Source: an uncultured Pelagibacteraceae bacterium
Lineage (GTDB): Bacteria; Pseudomonadota; Alphaproteobacteria; Pelagibacterales; Pelagibacteraceae
Assembly: GCA_902601315.1 (NCBI GenBank)
Contig: CACKMS010000003.1
Span: 62,001-126,000, forward strand
Length of the DNA stretch: 64,000 nucleotides
Direction of reading: 5' to 3'
Position numbers and translations under genes: made by a program. This document shows positions 41,822 to 51,324 of this stretch, one piece after another. Positions within the stretch are counted from its first letter, which is position 1, and each line of letters begins with the position of its first letter. Under the pieces are notes generated by a model. That model made no database searches, had not been told where the DNA came from, and was given only the letters and a program-made list of their open reading frames with translations.

Positions 41822-42467
41822 TTTTTTCGTAAGAATATTTGTATTTATTTATTATACCAAATCTTGAATATTTTACTAAATATACAGGATAGTCTCCATC
41901 CTTACCTTTGATGGCTCTTGGTAAGAATTTTTTCGATACAGGATTACATGTTGTTACTCTTTTATAGCAAATTACAATTAAATTATTTGTTAATGATACT
42001 TTGTCTAAAGTACTATTATATTGACTCTCTGCGCTTCCAAATTGTTTAAAGTACTTACCACCTTTTGAAAAACAAATCGCTGCATTTTTTACTAAATGAT
42101 AGACATACACATCTTCATCCAATGATAATGATGTTATGGTATCAGAGCCATCCATGTCTGTACTGACACAAGTTGGTTTTTTGTTAGCATTGAGTTTATT
42201 AGAAAGAGTAGTAGCGTCGATACCTTTCACGGTGATCAACTTATCTGTTTCAAACTCTACTCTAACATATGGATATGATCCTCTTTCAACTTGAGTACTT
42301 GCTACACTTAAGATTGAGGCAACTTTTTCTGCTTGAGTTCTAACTAGTCTTTCTATACTCCATTTTTCAAATTGTGGTAAACCCATTCCTGCAACTACTC
42401 CTATAATTGCAATTATCACTAATAATTCTAAGAGAGTAAAACCTTTAATGTTCTGCTTTTGCTGCAC
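41802..42467 (-). CDS. fimT: FimT/GspH-like pseudopilin
   Basis: A prepilin-like protein of about 222 residues. I prefer the GTG at 42467, giving a short leader MQQKQNIKG before FTLLELLVIIAIIGVVAGMG. A TTG three codons earlier is also possible. The head domain has several cysteines. FimT/GspH proteins are minor pilins that prime assembly, and in some naturally competent bacteria FimT binds DNA; that role is not shown here. It overlaps the end of pilT by about 23 bases. Confidence 0.85.
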   Translation of the reverse strand: MQQKQNIKGFTLLELLVIIAIIGVVAGMGLPQFEKWSIERLVRTQAEKVASILSVASTQVERGSYPYVRVEFETDKLITVKGIDATTLSNKLNANKKPTCVSTDMDGSDTITSLSLDEDVYVYHLVKNAAICFSKGGKYFKQFGSAESQYNSTLDKVSLTNNLIVICYKRVTTCNPVSKKFLPRAIKGKDGDYPVYLVKYSRFGIINKYKYSYEKNDYINQ

Positions 42468-43461
42468 TAGTGTCAATTTTTCCTGATGTTACAAGATCCT
42501 GAATAGATTTCTCCATGGTAATCATTCCATCTCTAACCGCTGTTTGCATCACACTTGGAATTTGATGTATCTTTGCCTCACGAATTAAATTTTGAACTGG
42601 AGGAGTGCACTTCATAATTTCAAAAGCGCCACATCTACCTTGTCCATCTTTTGTTTTAAATAATCTTTGTGTAACTACCATTTTAAGTGAAGTAGAAATT
42701 TGGGCTCTAATTTGTGCTTGCTGTTCAGGAGGAAATACGTCGATAATTCTATTTATGGTGCTTGGTGCTCCACTTGTATGTAAAGTTCCAAATACTAAGT
42801 GACCCGTTTCAGCTGCGGTTAATGCTAGACTTACAGTCTCGAGATCTCTCATCTCTCCCACTAAAATTACATCAGGGTCTTCTCTAAGAGCTGCTTTTAA
42901 AGCTGCAGCAAACGATTGAGTTTGTTTTCCAACCTCTCTATGTGAAACAATACTTTTTTGGTCTTTATGAATAAATTCAACCGGATCTTCAACTGTAATT
43001 ATATTCGCTGTCCTTTGTTTATTTATCTCATTTACTATAGCAGCTAGAGTTGTTGACTTACCAGATCCAGTCGGGCCAGTTACCAAAACTAATCCTTTGT
43101 GATAGTCAATAACATCATAAAGTGCTGGTGGTAAACTGAATTGATCCATGTCTGGAATTTTACTCTCAACTCTCCTACAAACACATGCAGGACCATTAAT
43201 CGTTTTATAAAAGTTTGCCCTAAACCTTAAACCACCTAATGTGATAGCAGTATCAAGCTCATGCGTTGTTTCAAATTTTTCTAATTCGCCTTCATTACAA
43301 TTCATTGATAATAGATCTTTTAGATCTTGAGGAGTAACTGGCGTTTCTTGCACCATAATAATTTCACCAGTTTGTCTGTAAGCTAAAGGTGATCCTGCTC
43401 TGATATGAAAATCTGATATTTTTTTATTATTTTTGGCAAGGTCTTCTAATTTATCAAACAT
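42445..43461 (-). CDS. pilT: PilT-family pilus retraction ATPase
   Basis: A hexameric AAA-like ATPase that depolymerises type IV pili. Its 338 residues include Walker A GPTGSGKST at 129-137, the Asp box VEDPVEF, Walker B PDVILVGEMRD, the His box TGHLVFGTLHT, and a C-terminal NLIREAKIHQIPSVMQT that corresponds to the PilT retraction motif region. It is the first gene of the minus-strand minor-pilin operon, an arrangement different from the usual pilT-pilU pair. No pilU is visible. It is divergent from pilM across 157 bases. Confidence 0.93.
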   Translation of the reverse strand: MFDKLEDLAKNNKKISDFHIRAGSPLAYRQTGEIIMVQETPVTPQDLKDLLSMNCNEGELEKFETTHELDTAITLGGLRFRANFYKTINGPACVCRRVESKIPDMDQFSLPPALYDVIDYHKGLVLVTGPTGSGKSTTLAAIVNEINKQRTANIITVEDPVEFIHKDQKSIVSHREVGKQTQSFAAALKAALREDPDVILVGEMRDLETVSLALTAAETGHLVFGTLHTSGAPSTINRIIDVFPPEQQAQIRAQISTSLKMVVTQRLFKTKDGQGRCGAFEIMKCTPPVQNLIREAKIHQIPSVMQTAVRDGMITMEKSIQDLVTSGKIDTSAAKAEH

Positions 43462-43488
43462 AGATAATTGATACTATAAAATCTATCA

Positions 43489-43523
43489 ATCTTACATAAA
43501 ATTTACAAATTTGACCCAATTTA
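43489..43523 (-). promoter_or_regulatory. Pilus-locus element 2 in the pilT/pilM divergent region
   Basis: TTTGACCCAATTTA at 43510-43523 is identical over 14 bases to the element at 39683. On the minus strand, TTGGGTCAA is followed after 16 bases by TAAGAT (43494-43489), a -10-like hexamer, and the pilT start is 28 bases further. The spacing matches element 1. It could also act on pilM in the other direction. Confidence 0.55.
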
Positions 43524-43618
43524 GTCATTTATTTTTCCTTAAACAGCTCAACTTTTAATTTAATAGTTACTTAAACTGTAGGTTTATATATAAGTAATCT
43601 TATTTGATTTATTAAATA

Positions 43619-45325
43619 ATGAAAAACCCATTTGCAAATTTATTTAAAAAAAAAGATGCAGCTCCCACAGTTAAGCCAGAAGCATCATCTCCAAAAAAAG
43701 AAAATTTTTTTAGTAAATTAATAAAAAATAAAATTGGCAAGAGTTCCGTTAAAGGGGAGGAAATTGTTGGTGTAGATTTATCTACAAATGAAATTAGATT
43801 AGCTCAAATTTCAACTAATAAATCTAATCAGTGGATTTTAGAAAAATTTTACTCACATAAAATTGAAGGTTTGCCAGAAAACTCGTCAGTTTTAGAACAC
43901 CCAGATAAGGTTGCCGAAGAGTTAAAAATTGCAATTCAAAAGTCAAAAATTTCAACATCTAATGCTGCAATAGCGATACCAGTAACCAGTGCAATTATAA
44001 GAGTTGTTACAAGCCCATTGATGACAGATGAAGAGCTTCATAACGCTGTAAAAACAGATTCACTATGGGAGAATTTAGTTCAGCTTACTGATAACCTGGA
44101 TGATTATTCTATTTTTCACCAGGTGATAAATAGAGATCAAACTGGCAATACAATGGATATATTATTTGTTGCATCAAAGTTAGCAGACATAAATAGTTAT
44201 ACTGAAATAATTAAGAAAGGAGGAATGAACGCTGTTATTATTGATGTAAAATGTTTTGCATTAAAATCTGCTGTAGACCAAATAAATCAAATTTCAGGGA
44301 CTATTGAAGATTCCAATTTGACTGCTGTTTTAGAATTTGGATTAGATGAAAATTATGTAATGATTTTATACGAAAACAATCCCATTATTACTGATATATT
44401 TATAAGAGGCCAAGATAGAACCACTCTAATTGAAAGTAACAATCAAGAGGAGATGGAGGCGTTAGTAAGAAGATACATTACTCAAGTAAAACAAGCAGTA
44501 CAGGATTTTGAAACAAAATATGAAAAAAGAATTAGAAATTTAAAAGTTACTTCTAATTTAGCCAATGTTGAAACTTATCTTGCAAGTTTTAGAAAAAATT
44601 TAGTTAATACAGGTTTTAATTTATTTGATCCACTCGATGGAATAAAAATTCCTGCTCAAATTGAAGAAAGTGTTAAATTAGAAAATCGATCTTATCTATC
44701 TACAGTGATGGGTCTTGCATTTAGAAAGCTTGATGTATTTGGATATTTCAAATTTGTAACAGCTGTTAAAAATATAAATCTACTTCCAAACAGAGACGCA
44801 ATGATAAAACAAAAAAAGGCAAAAGCATTTTCAAATTTTGCATTTAAAGGAATATTAGGGACAGTGTCAGTAGTTTATATTATTCTTTTTGCTTTATCAT
44901 TCTGGCAAATAAATTCATTAAATAGTAAAATTACCAATTACTCTCAGATAGTTCAAACTCATCAAGAAAGAAGTGATCAGTTAGCGAAGATAAGTAAAGA
45001 ACTCAGTAAATTAAATAAATCATTGGAGTTAAGTAAATCCATTAAGTCAAACAAAAAAATAAGTTTTAGAGTATTGGCTCAGGTTGCATCAGCAGTTCCA
45101 AAAAGAGTAAGATTTACAAAAATTGATTTTAATGGAACTAACCAAATTCTTATTCAAGGGCTTGCTGCGAGTGACCAGGATATTTTAAAATTAATTAGTA
45201 ATTTAAATAATAAAAAATTAATTTCACAGGCATCTCTTGCAAGCATGGATTTATCAACAGCCTCTGGTAACACAAATAATGCAATGAAAGGCTTTTTAAT
45301 TAATTGTATATTGGAGAAAGTCTAA
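43619..45325 (+). CDS. pilM: PilM-PilN fusion, type IV pilus inner-membrane assembly platform
   Basis: This 568-residue protein joins two components that are normally separate. Residues about 45-350 form the actin-like PilM domain (EIVGVDLSTNEIRLAQIS at its start). After a linker comes NINLLPNRD near residue 386, the conserved N-terminal motif by which free PilN docks into PilM. A membrane helix follows (about 411-430), then a coiled coil and the periplasmic PilN domain. Fusing them would make a PilM:PilN ratio of one obligatory. It is the first gene of the pilMN-O-P-Q-B-C operon, and its stop overlaps the pilO ATG by one base. Confidence 0.92.
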   Translation: MKNPFANLFKKKDAAPTVKPEASSPKKENFFSKLIKNKIGKSSVKGEEIVGVDLSTNEIRLAQISTNKSNQWILEKFYSHKIEGLPENSSVLEHPDKVAEELKIAIQKSKISTSNAAIAIPVTSAIIRVVTSPLMTDEELHNAVKTDSLWENLVQLTDNLDDYSIFHQVINRDQTGNTMDILFVASKLADINSYTEIIKKGGMNAVIIDVKCFALKSAVDQINQISGTIEDSNLTAVLEFGLDENYVMILYENNPIITDIFIRGQDRTTLIESNNQEEMEALVRRYITQVKQAVQDFETKYEKRIRNLKVTSNLANVETYLASFRKNLVNTGFNLFDPLDGIKIPAQIEESVKLENRSYLSTVMGLAFRKLDVFGYFKFVTAVKNINLLPNRDAMIKQKKAKAFSNFAFKGILGTVSVVYIILFALSFWQINSLNSKITNYSQIVQTHQERSDQLAKISKELSKLNKSLELSKSIKSNKKISFRVLAQVASAVPKRVRFTKIDFNGTNQILIQGLAASDQDILKLISNLNNKKLISQASLASMDLSTASGNTNNAMKGFLINCILEKV

Positions 45326-45963
45326 TGGATTTGAAAAATATAACTGTTGAAGATTTAAAAGAAAAGTTTGCAGCTTTTGATAAGAAAACTTTAATTAAAT
45401 TTGGAATTGGAATTGGAGCTATCATTCTTTTCCTAATAATTTATTTTGCAATTTTAAGGCCAATGGTAAATGAAAAAAAAGCAACTTTGGATGATCAAAT
45501 AAATAAGCAAATGGAAATTCAGCAATTTGAAAATGACATTATAACAATAAAAAATAGAATAAAAAAAATGGAACCTATTGTTGAAAAAAATTCAACACTA
45601 TTTCACTCTAAAGCTGAAGTGGAGGGTTTATACGACAGTTTAAGTAGGTACGCTGGAGCTTATGGATTAGTAATTTCAAAAATACAAAAGCAAAAACCAC
45701 AACCAGTATTAAAATCAGGGGTAGCTGCCCAGGCTCAGGAACTACTTGATCAAAGCATGGTGTCTTATTACAAAATACCTGTAGATTATGAGATTAAGGG
45801 TAACTTTTTAAACTATATTAAATTTAAAAGAGCAGTATCTAGGTCAAAAAAAATGCTAAACTTTGACAAAGAGCTCATAAATGTTGTACAAAACGATCCT
45901 AACGGAGCAGTCGTTGCAAGTGGAGAACTAACAATTGTAGGTTTGCCAAATGAATTTTTTTAA
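45325..45963 (+). CDS. pilO: Type IV pilus alignment protein PilO
   Basis: A bitopic inner-membrane protein that pairs with PilN and links it to PilP. I use the ATG at 45325, which has GGAGAAAG five bases upstream and overlaps the PilMN stop; a TTG 21 bases earlier is less likely. The 212 residues have a membrane segment near 24-45, a coiled coil to about residue 100 and a periplasmic ferredoxin-like domain. pilP starts 14 bases before its end. Confidence 0.9.
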   Translation: MDLKNITVEDLKEKFAAFDKKTLIKFGIGIGAIILFLIIYFAILRPMVNEKKATLDDQINKQMEIQQFENDIITIKNRIKKMEPIVEKNSTLFHSKAEVEGLYDSLSRYAGAYGLVISKIQKQKPQPVLKSGVAAQAQELLDQSMVSYYKIPVDYEIKGNFLNYIKFKRAVSRSKKMLNFDKELINVVQNDPNGAVVASGELTIVGLPNEFF

Positions 45964-46378
45964 ACTTTTTCTGATTTTATTATTTTTTATTTTTTCATCA
46001 AATAGTTTTGCAGATAACCACGGCCAAAATGAAATTGCGCAAGAAATATCTGAAGATGAGGAAGTTCCTTTGAATGATCCTTTTGCGGGTAACGAAGGTA
46101 CTGGTGGTGCTTTAAATTCTCAAATGCCATCTGAAGAAGAAGAGGACGAAATGAGTTTGTATAATTTTAAACTTGTTGGACTGATATCAGGTAAGGATAA
46201 TAGTTACATTTCATTAGCAAATTCTGGTGGTGAAGTAATGACAATTACCCTTGGACAATTTTTAGGAAAAATAAAACTTATAGATCTTAGATTAAACGAA
46301 GCAATATTTGAAAAAGAAGACAAGAAATTTGTGATCATTGATTTTAACAATGTTATTAGGGAGGCAGATGAATATTAG
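45950..46378 (+). CDS. pilP: PilP-like pilus assembly protein
   Basis: A 142-residue periplasmic protein with a signal peptide (cleavage near FADN, residue 22). An acidic, disordered stretch follows, then a small beta domain (LYNFKLVGLISGKDNSYISL; GQFLGKIKLIDLRL) that fits PilP, which connects PilNO to the PilQ secretin. Unlike classical PilP it has no lipobox cysteine, so it is not a lipoprotein here. The downstream secretin carries the lipobox instead. It overlaps the secretin start by 11 bases. Confidence 0.82.
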   Translation: MNFFKLFLILLFFIFSSNSFADNHGQNEIAQEISEDEEVPLNDPFAGNEGTGGALNSQMPSEEEEDEMSLYNFKLVGLISGKDNSYISLANSGGEVMTITLGQFLGKIKLIDLRLNEAIFEKEDKKFVIIDFNNVIREADEY

Positions 46379-47918
46379 GAAATTTAATAGACTAATATTA
46401 TTATTTCTCTTTTCAGTTGTATTAGTAGGCTGTCAACAAATGAAAAGTGCAAATAAGCCCTTCAAACATAACACTCCATTAATTAAAGAGAATATAAAAA
46501 AAGATGGTGCAGCGGAAATACAAAAAACTTTAGAGCTTGGACCAAAACCATCATCAGGAGATAAAGTTTACGGCAAAAGAAAAAAAATTTCATCTGAGGC
46601 TCAAAGAAACTATCTTTTGATACCAGATACATATCCACTTCTTAAACAAAGAATTACTTTTAAATTTAAAAATCTTGATTTTAAAGAAACCATGTATTTG
46701 ATGGGTAAAATTGGAGAAATTAATGTACTAGTTGGAGATGAAGTTGCTGGTGCAATCTCAGCAGAATTAATTGATGTTCCTTGGGACAAAGCTTTTCAAG
46801 CATTATTAGACATGAAAAATTATGCATCAGACATTGATGTAAGTTCAAACTTAATAAGAATTCATTCACCTGAGGTGTTAACATCACAAGAAAATTATAA
46901 ATCTGACAGAGCGTCTGCAGTAAAAAGAAAAGTTGAGTTGGAGGATAGTGTCGAGCCAATTATATCTGAAATATTTAGACTTTATTATATTACACCAGAC
47001 CAAGCTAAAGCTACATTGGAGGAGTTATTTACACAACGTTCAGGAGAGTCTGCATTTGTACCAATTCAAGTTACTGAGGAAGTCACAACAAGATCAATAA
47101 TTGTAAGAGGTAAAGAGAAGGATCTTGATGTGGTGGACAAACTAATTAAAGAAATCGATGTTAGAACTAAACAAGTTTTAATTGAAGCCTTTATTGTTGA
47201 AGCTAACTCAGATTTTGAAAGGGCTTTAGGGACAAGATTAGGTGGTTACTATTTAAGAGGAGGAAAAAATGTTGGAGGTATAGCTGGTCCGAGTTCAGGA
47301 AGTGCTGATGGGACTGATTTAAGTGCAGATGGAGTTGCAGAACTAGGCTCAGCGACAGATAGTATAACAAACTTTGCAGCCACTGGCGCATCAAGCGGTA
47401 TAGGAATTTTAAGAAGAACAGGAACAGGAGTTCTAAAAGCAGAAATAACTGCACTTGAAAGTTTAGGATTAGGAAAGACAATATCAAATCCAAAAGTTTT
47501 CACATTGGATAATCAGTCAGCAACTGTAACTCAAGGTGAAGAAATTCCATACCAGACAACAGCTGATGGCACTACAACTACATCATTTAAAGAAGCAGCA
47601 TTAAAACTTGAGGTTACTCCAAGCATAATTGGAGACGGAAATGTACTACTGAATATAAAAGTCAACAATGATACCCCGAATAGATCTGCAGAGTCTGATG
47701 AACCACCAATCAATAAAATGGAGATAGTAACCAAATTATTAGTCGCAGATGGTGATATAGTAGTTATTGGAGGAATTAAAAAGAACGTAATTGTTAATCA
47801 AAAAAGTCAAACCCCAGGTCTTGGGAATGTTCCTGTGATAGGTAATCTCTTTAAAGGTAAATCAAATTCTGATAACTTAGATGAATTATTAGTGTTTATT
47901 GCACCAAGAGTATTATGA
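46368..47918 (+). CDS. pilQ: Type IV pilus secretin PilQ (lipoprotein form, MshL-like)
   Basis: Forms the outer-membrane pore for the pilus. I choose the ATG at 46368 with AGGGAGG just upstream and the MNIRKFN start; the upstream start at 46338 is unlikely. The N-terminus is a lipoprotein signal ending LVGCQQ, a feature of MshL-like secretins. The 516 residues then show an STN-like region (KFKNLDFKETMYLMGKIGEI), one N-domain (EEVTTRSIIVRGKEKDLD) and the secretin core, ending PGLGNVPVIGNLFKG and LDELLVFIAPRVL. No AMIN domain is visible. It overlaps pilB by four bases. Confidence 0.92.
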   Translation: MNIRKFNRLILLFLFSVVLVGCQQMKSANKPFKHNTPLIKENIKKDGAAEIQKTLELGPKPSSGDKVYGKRKKISSEAQRNYLLIPDTYPLLKQRITFKFKNLDFKETMYLMGKIGEINVLVGDEVAGAISAELIDVPWDKAFQALLDMKNYASDIDVSSNLIRIHSPEVLTSQENYKSDRASAVKRKVELEDSVEPIISEIFRLYYITPDQAKATLEELFTQRSGESAFVPIQVTEEVTTRSIIVRGKEKDLDVVDKLIKEIDVRTKQVLIEAFIVEANSDFERALGTRLGGYYLRGGKNVGGIAGPSSGSADGTDLSADGVAELGSATDSITNFAATGASSGIGILRRTGTGVLKAEITALESLGLGKTISNPKVFTLDNQSATVTQGEEIPYQTTADGTTTTSFKEAALKLEVTPSIIGDGNVLLNIKVNNDTPNRSAESDEPPINKMEIVTKLLVADGDIVVIGGIKKNVIVNQKSQTPGLGNVPVIGNLFKGKSNSDNLDELLVFIAPRVL

Positions 47919-49663
47919 TTGATATAAGTAGAGAGTCCGAAATTAATTTAATCAATATTTTAATTGATCAAGATATTATTTCCGGCAAAGATTTAATTGA
48001 TATTAAAAAAGCTTCTTCCGAAGGTGAAAAATCTCAACTAGATGCTGTATTTGAGTTGAAATTAACAGATGAAGATAAAATATTAGATTTATTAGTTAAA
48101 GAGCAGTCCCTACAAGTTGTAGATCTAACAACAATGCCTATTGCTGATGATATTAAATCAGTACTACCATCAAATTATGTGAGAATGAATTTTATTGCTC
48201 CTTTTAAAATCGAAGGAAAAACTCTTCATATTGCAATTTCTGATAGTTCAAAATTAAGTTTAATGAGAAATTTAAAAACAATAACAAAAAAAGATATTGA
48301 ACTACATGCAGCTAAAGTAACTCAAATTTCAGATTATATTCAAAAACTTCTTAAAGAGGGAGAGACAACAATTGAGTCTATTCAAAAAGCTAACAAAGAA
48401 AAAATACAAACATTTGACTATGATGTAGATGAAAATGCAGAAGTATTAGACGAAAAACCTGAAGAAGATATTGAGGCTTTAGAAAACGAGTCTGAAGTAA
48501 TAAAATTTTCAACAGCAGTTGTTGCAGAGGCAATTAAATCTGGTGTATCGGATATACACATTGAACCTTATCGTTTCAGTGCAAGAGTAAGATACAGACT
48601 AGATGGTATGCTTCAAGAACAAGAGCATTTTTCAAAATTCTTGCACTCAAATTACGGAGCTGTTGTAACCAGATTTAAGATAATGGGTAAATTAGATATT
48701 GCAGAAAGAAGATTGCCACAAGATGGGGCCATTCCATTTAAGATAGATGGAAAAGTAGTAGACCTTCGTCTATCAATATTGCCGACGGCAACAAATGAGA
48801 GAATTGTAATGAGGATTCTAAACAAAGATGCTGGTGACATAAGTTTAGAACAATTAAATTTTGAAGAAAACGATTTAAAAAATTTAAGAAAAGCAATTCA
48901 TGGTACTCAAGGATTAATTTTAGTTACTGGTCCAACAGGTTCAGGAAAAACTACAACTCTTTATAGTATTTTAAAAGAGGTATCCAAACCTCACTTAAAT
49001 ATTTTAACAGCAGAAGATCCAGTTGAATATGAATTAGATGGTGTGGGACAAGTTCAAATTAAAGATGACATTGGTTATGACTTTAATAGAGCGCTTAGAT
49101 CTTTTTTAAGACAAGACCCAGAGATAATTCTAGTTGGAGAGATGCGGGATAAAGAAACAGTAGATATTGGATTGAAAGCTGCACTAACGGGTCACTTAGT
49201 ATTTAGCACACTGCACACAAATGATGCACCTAGTTCTATTACCAGATTACAAAATATGGGAACGCCTGATTATTTAATTTCAGCTGCTTGTTCATTAGTT
49301 CTTGCACAAAGATTGGCTCGAAAAACTTGTACTGAGTGTAGAGAACCAGATCCAGATGTAACACCGAAAGTTTTAGAGGAAATAGGATTTACAGCAGAGC
49401 AAGCATCGAGAGCAAAAGCATTTAGAGGAAAAGGATGTCCTAAATGTAAAGATACTGGTTACAAAGGTAGAATGGGTATTTACGAAGTATTGAATGTTAC
49501 AAAACCAGTTAAAGAAGCAATATTAAGAAAAGCAACTACTCCAGAGTTAAAAGAAATTGCCAAAAAAGAAGGATTTAGAACCATGTCTGACATGGGTAGA
49601 GAAATGATTATAAGTGGGGACCTAAACTTCAGAGAGTTTGATAGAGTTCTCAGCATGGATTAA
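47915..49663 (+). CDS. pilB: PilB-family pilus extension ATPase
   Basis: Cytoplasmic motor for pilus polymerisation. Its 582 residues include an N-terminal T2SSE_N (MshEN-like) domain over about 1-140, Walker A GPTGSGKTTT near residue 340, the Asp box AEDPVEYE, Walker B PEIILVGEMRD, and a tetracysteine zinc site (CTEC, then CPKC) near residues 470-510. Some MshEN domains bind cyclic-di-GMP, but whether this one does cannot be decided here. pilC follows after four bases. Confidence 0.95.
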   Translation: MIDISRESEINLINILIDQDIISGKDLIDIKKASSEGEKSQLDAVFELKLTDEDKILDLLVKEQSLQVVDLTTMPIADDIKSVLPSNYVRMNFIAPFKIEGKTLHIAISDSSKLSLMRNLKTITKKDIELHAAKVTQISDYIQKLLKEGETTIESIQKANKEKIQTFDYDVDENAEVLDEKPEEDIEALENESEVIKFSTAVVAEAIKSGVSDIHIEPYRFSARVRYRLDGMLQEQEHFSKFLHSNYGAVVTRFKIMGKLDIAERRLPQDGAIPFKIDGKVVDLRLSILPTATNERIVMRILNKDAGDISLEQLNFEENDLKNLRKAIHGTQGLILVTGPTGSGKTTTLYSILKEVSKPHLNILTAEDPVEYELDGVGQVQIKDDIGYDFNRALRSFLRQDPEIILVGEMRDKETVDIGLKAALTGHLVFSTLHTNDAPSSITRLQNMGTPDYLISAACSLVLAQRLARKTCTECREPDPDVTPKVLEEIGFTAEQASRAKAFRGKGCPKCKDTGYKGRMGIYEVLNVTKPVKEAILRKATTPELKEIAKKEGFRTMSDMGREMIISGDLNFREFDRVLSMD

Positions 49664-49667
49664 TTAA

Positions 49668-50909
49668 ATGTCAGCTGAAACTTATACTTATAAAGGTATA
49701 TCTGCTGGAAAATATGTCGAAGGTACAGTTGAGGCTTTAAGTCAAGAAGAGGCATCTTTTAAGCTAAAAGAGCAGAAAATAATAATCACAAATTTAGTAA
49801 AAACTAAAAAAAAAGCTGCAGAAAAGAAAAAAAGTAGTGGTGGTGGAATAAGTTTATTTAAAAAGAAGATTAAACCTGAAGATGTTGTAATTTTTTCAAA
49901 ACAGTTTGCCACAATGGTTAAAGCCGGTCTTCCTATTCTGAACGTTTTAACAATGTTAAGGGATCAATTAGAGCACCCCGAATTAAAAATAATTATCGAA
50001 GATATCAGAAAAAATCTTGAAGGAGGTCTTACTCTATCCAAATGTTTTGAAAAATATCCAAAAATTTTCGACAACATTTATATAAACTTAATTAAGGCTG
50101 GCGAAGCTAGTGGTAAACTAGATGTTTTTTTATTAAAGCTTGTCGATAGTTTAGAAAAAAGAGAAAAAGTTAAGAAAAAAATTAAGAGTGCATTAACTTA
50201 CCCTGTTGTTATGTTTGTAGTAGCAATCACAGTAATGGTTTTTATGTTAATAAAAGTTGTTCCAATATTTGCAGAAATGTATGAAGGTATGGGAGTTGCA
50301 TTACCAACCCCAACTGCAGTTATAATGAATGCAAGCAATTTCATGAGGGGATCTGGTGGCTTAACATTAGCAATAGTATTAATTATTGCTTTTATTGCCT
50401 TTAAATATTTAACCACAAAAATTCCTGCAATTAGATACAAGTGGCATCAACGTGTTTTAAAAATGCCAGTATTTGGGGACATGATCTTAAAATCTTTAAT
50501 TGCTAGAATTTCATTAATAATGGGTAATTTAAGTGCTGCAGGAGTTAATTTACTTGAGAGCATAGAAATTGCTAAACAAGTAAGTAACAATGATGTTGTA
50601 ACGTTGGCTCTCGAAAATGTTAAAAAGGGAGTTTTCTCAGGTGATACACTAACTAAATTATTTTTAAAAGAACCAACATTTCCACCAACATTTAGTCAGC
50701 TAATTTCGGTTGGTGAACAAACTGGAAATTTAGATGAAATGTTTACTTCAGTCTCTAATTATTATGAAGAAGAATTTGATACGGCAGTAGATAACATGTC
50801 AAGTTTAATTGAACCAATCATGATCGTTTTTATGGGAACAATGATTGGTGGATTAATGATTGCGATGTACTCACCAATATTTAATGTTGGTTCAATTATC
50901 GGTCAGTAA
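49668..50909 (+). CDS. pilC: PilC, inner-membrane pilus platform protein
   Basis: The platform protein that couples PilB/PilT motion to pilins. The 413 residues contain two T2SSF repeats (FSKQFATMVKAGLPILNVL near residue 82 and ARISLIMGNLSAAGVNLLES near 280) and three membrane segments. The last, MIVFMGTMIGGLMIAMYSPI, is near the C-terminus. It ends the plus-strand pilM-C operon. The convergent RsbW-like gene ends only four bases away. Confidence 0.94.
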   Translation: MSAETYTYKGISAGKYVEGTVEALSQEEASFKLKEQKIIITNLVKTKKKAAEKKKSSGGGISLFKKKIKPEDVVIFSKQFATMVKAGLPILNVLTMLRDQLEHPELKIIIEDIRKNLEGGLTLSKCFEKYPKIFDNIYINLIKAGEASGKLDVFLLKLVDSLEKREKVKKKIKSALTYPVVMFVVAITVMVFMLIKVVPIFAEMYEGMGVALPTPTAVIMNASNFMRGSGGLTLAIVLIIAFIAFKYLTTKIPAIRYKWHQRVLKMPVFGDMILKSLIARISLIMGNLSAAGVNLLESIEIAKQVSNNDVVTLALENVKKGVFSGDTLTKLFLKEPTFPPTFSQLISVGEQTGNLDEMFTSVSNYYEEEFDTAVDNMSSLIEPIMIVFMGTMIGGLMIAMYSPIFNVGSIIGQ

Positions 50910-50913
50910 TAAA

Positions 50914-51324
50914 TTAATAATTTTTTGTTAGAATTAAGTGATTAACCCAATCATTTCTTGACGTTTTAAAAATTACTTCATCCATAATTTGACCAATAAA
51001 AAAAGTTCCAAGTCCACCTGGTTTAATATCGTCTATTTTTCTAGGTTTGATATTTTCAGGTATCACAGGTTTTCCTTTATCATAAATTTCAATTATTAAT
51101 TGGTTATCTTTAAAACTTATTTCTACACGCATAGTATCTCCTGTTGGCTTACCATTATATGCATGCTTAACGACATTTTGTGCAGCCTCTGCTAATGCTA
51201 ATACAACATCGTCTTTTGTTGCATCGAACATATTATCTTTCGCTAAAACTTCTCTTGCAAAATTTCTTATTTGTTTAAGACTGGATGACTCAACTGGAAA
51301 TTCTTTATGTTCTTCAAATGTCAT
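50914..51324 (-). CDS. RsbW-like anti-sigma-type serine kinase
   Basis: A 136-residue GHKL ATPase of the RsbW/SpoIIAB type. The N box is LALAEAAQNVVKHAY (about residues 43-57), G1 is IYDKGKPV, and G2 is GGLGTFFIG. Such kinases phosphorylate a STAS antagonist and in other systems hold a sigma factor or another target inactive. Its cognate STAS gene lies immediately upstream and overlaps by one base. No sigma factor is encoded nearby, so its output partner is unknown. Position between pilC and the pilin genes suggests a pilus-related output. Confidence 0.9.
   Translation of the reverse strand: MTFEEHKEFPVESSSLKQIRNFAREVLAKDNMFDATKDDVVLALAEAAQNVVKHAYNGKPTGDTMRVEISFKDNQLIIEIYDKGKPVIPENIKPRKIDDIKPGGLGTFFIGQIMDEVIFKTSRNDWVNHLILTKNY

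Noticed and set aside
46720-47503. Several minus-strand ORFs within pilQ
   Set aside because: They overlap one another in different frames and the real secretin; low-complexity Leu/His-rich translations.
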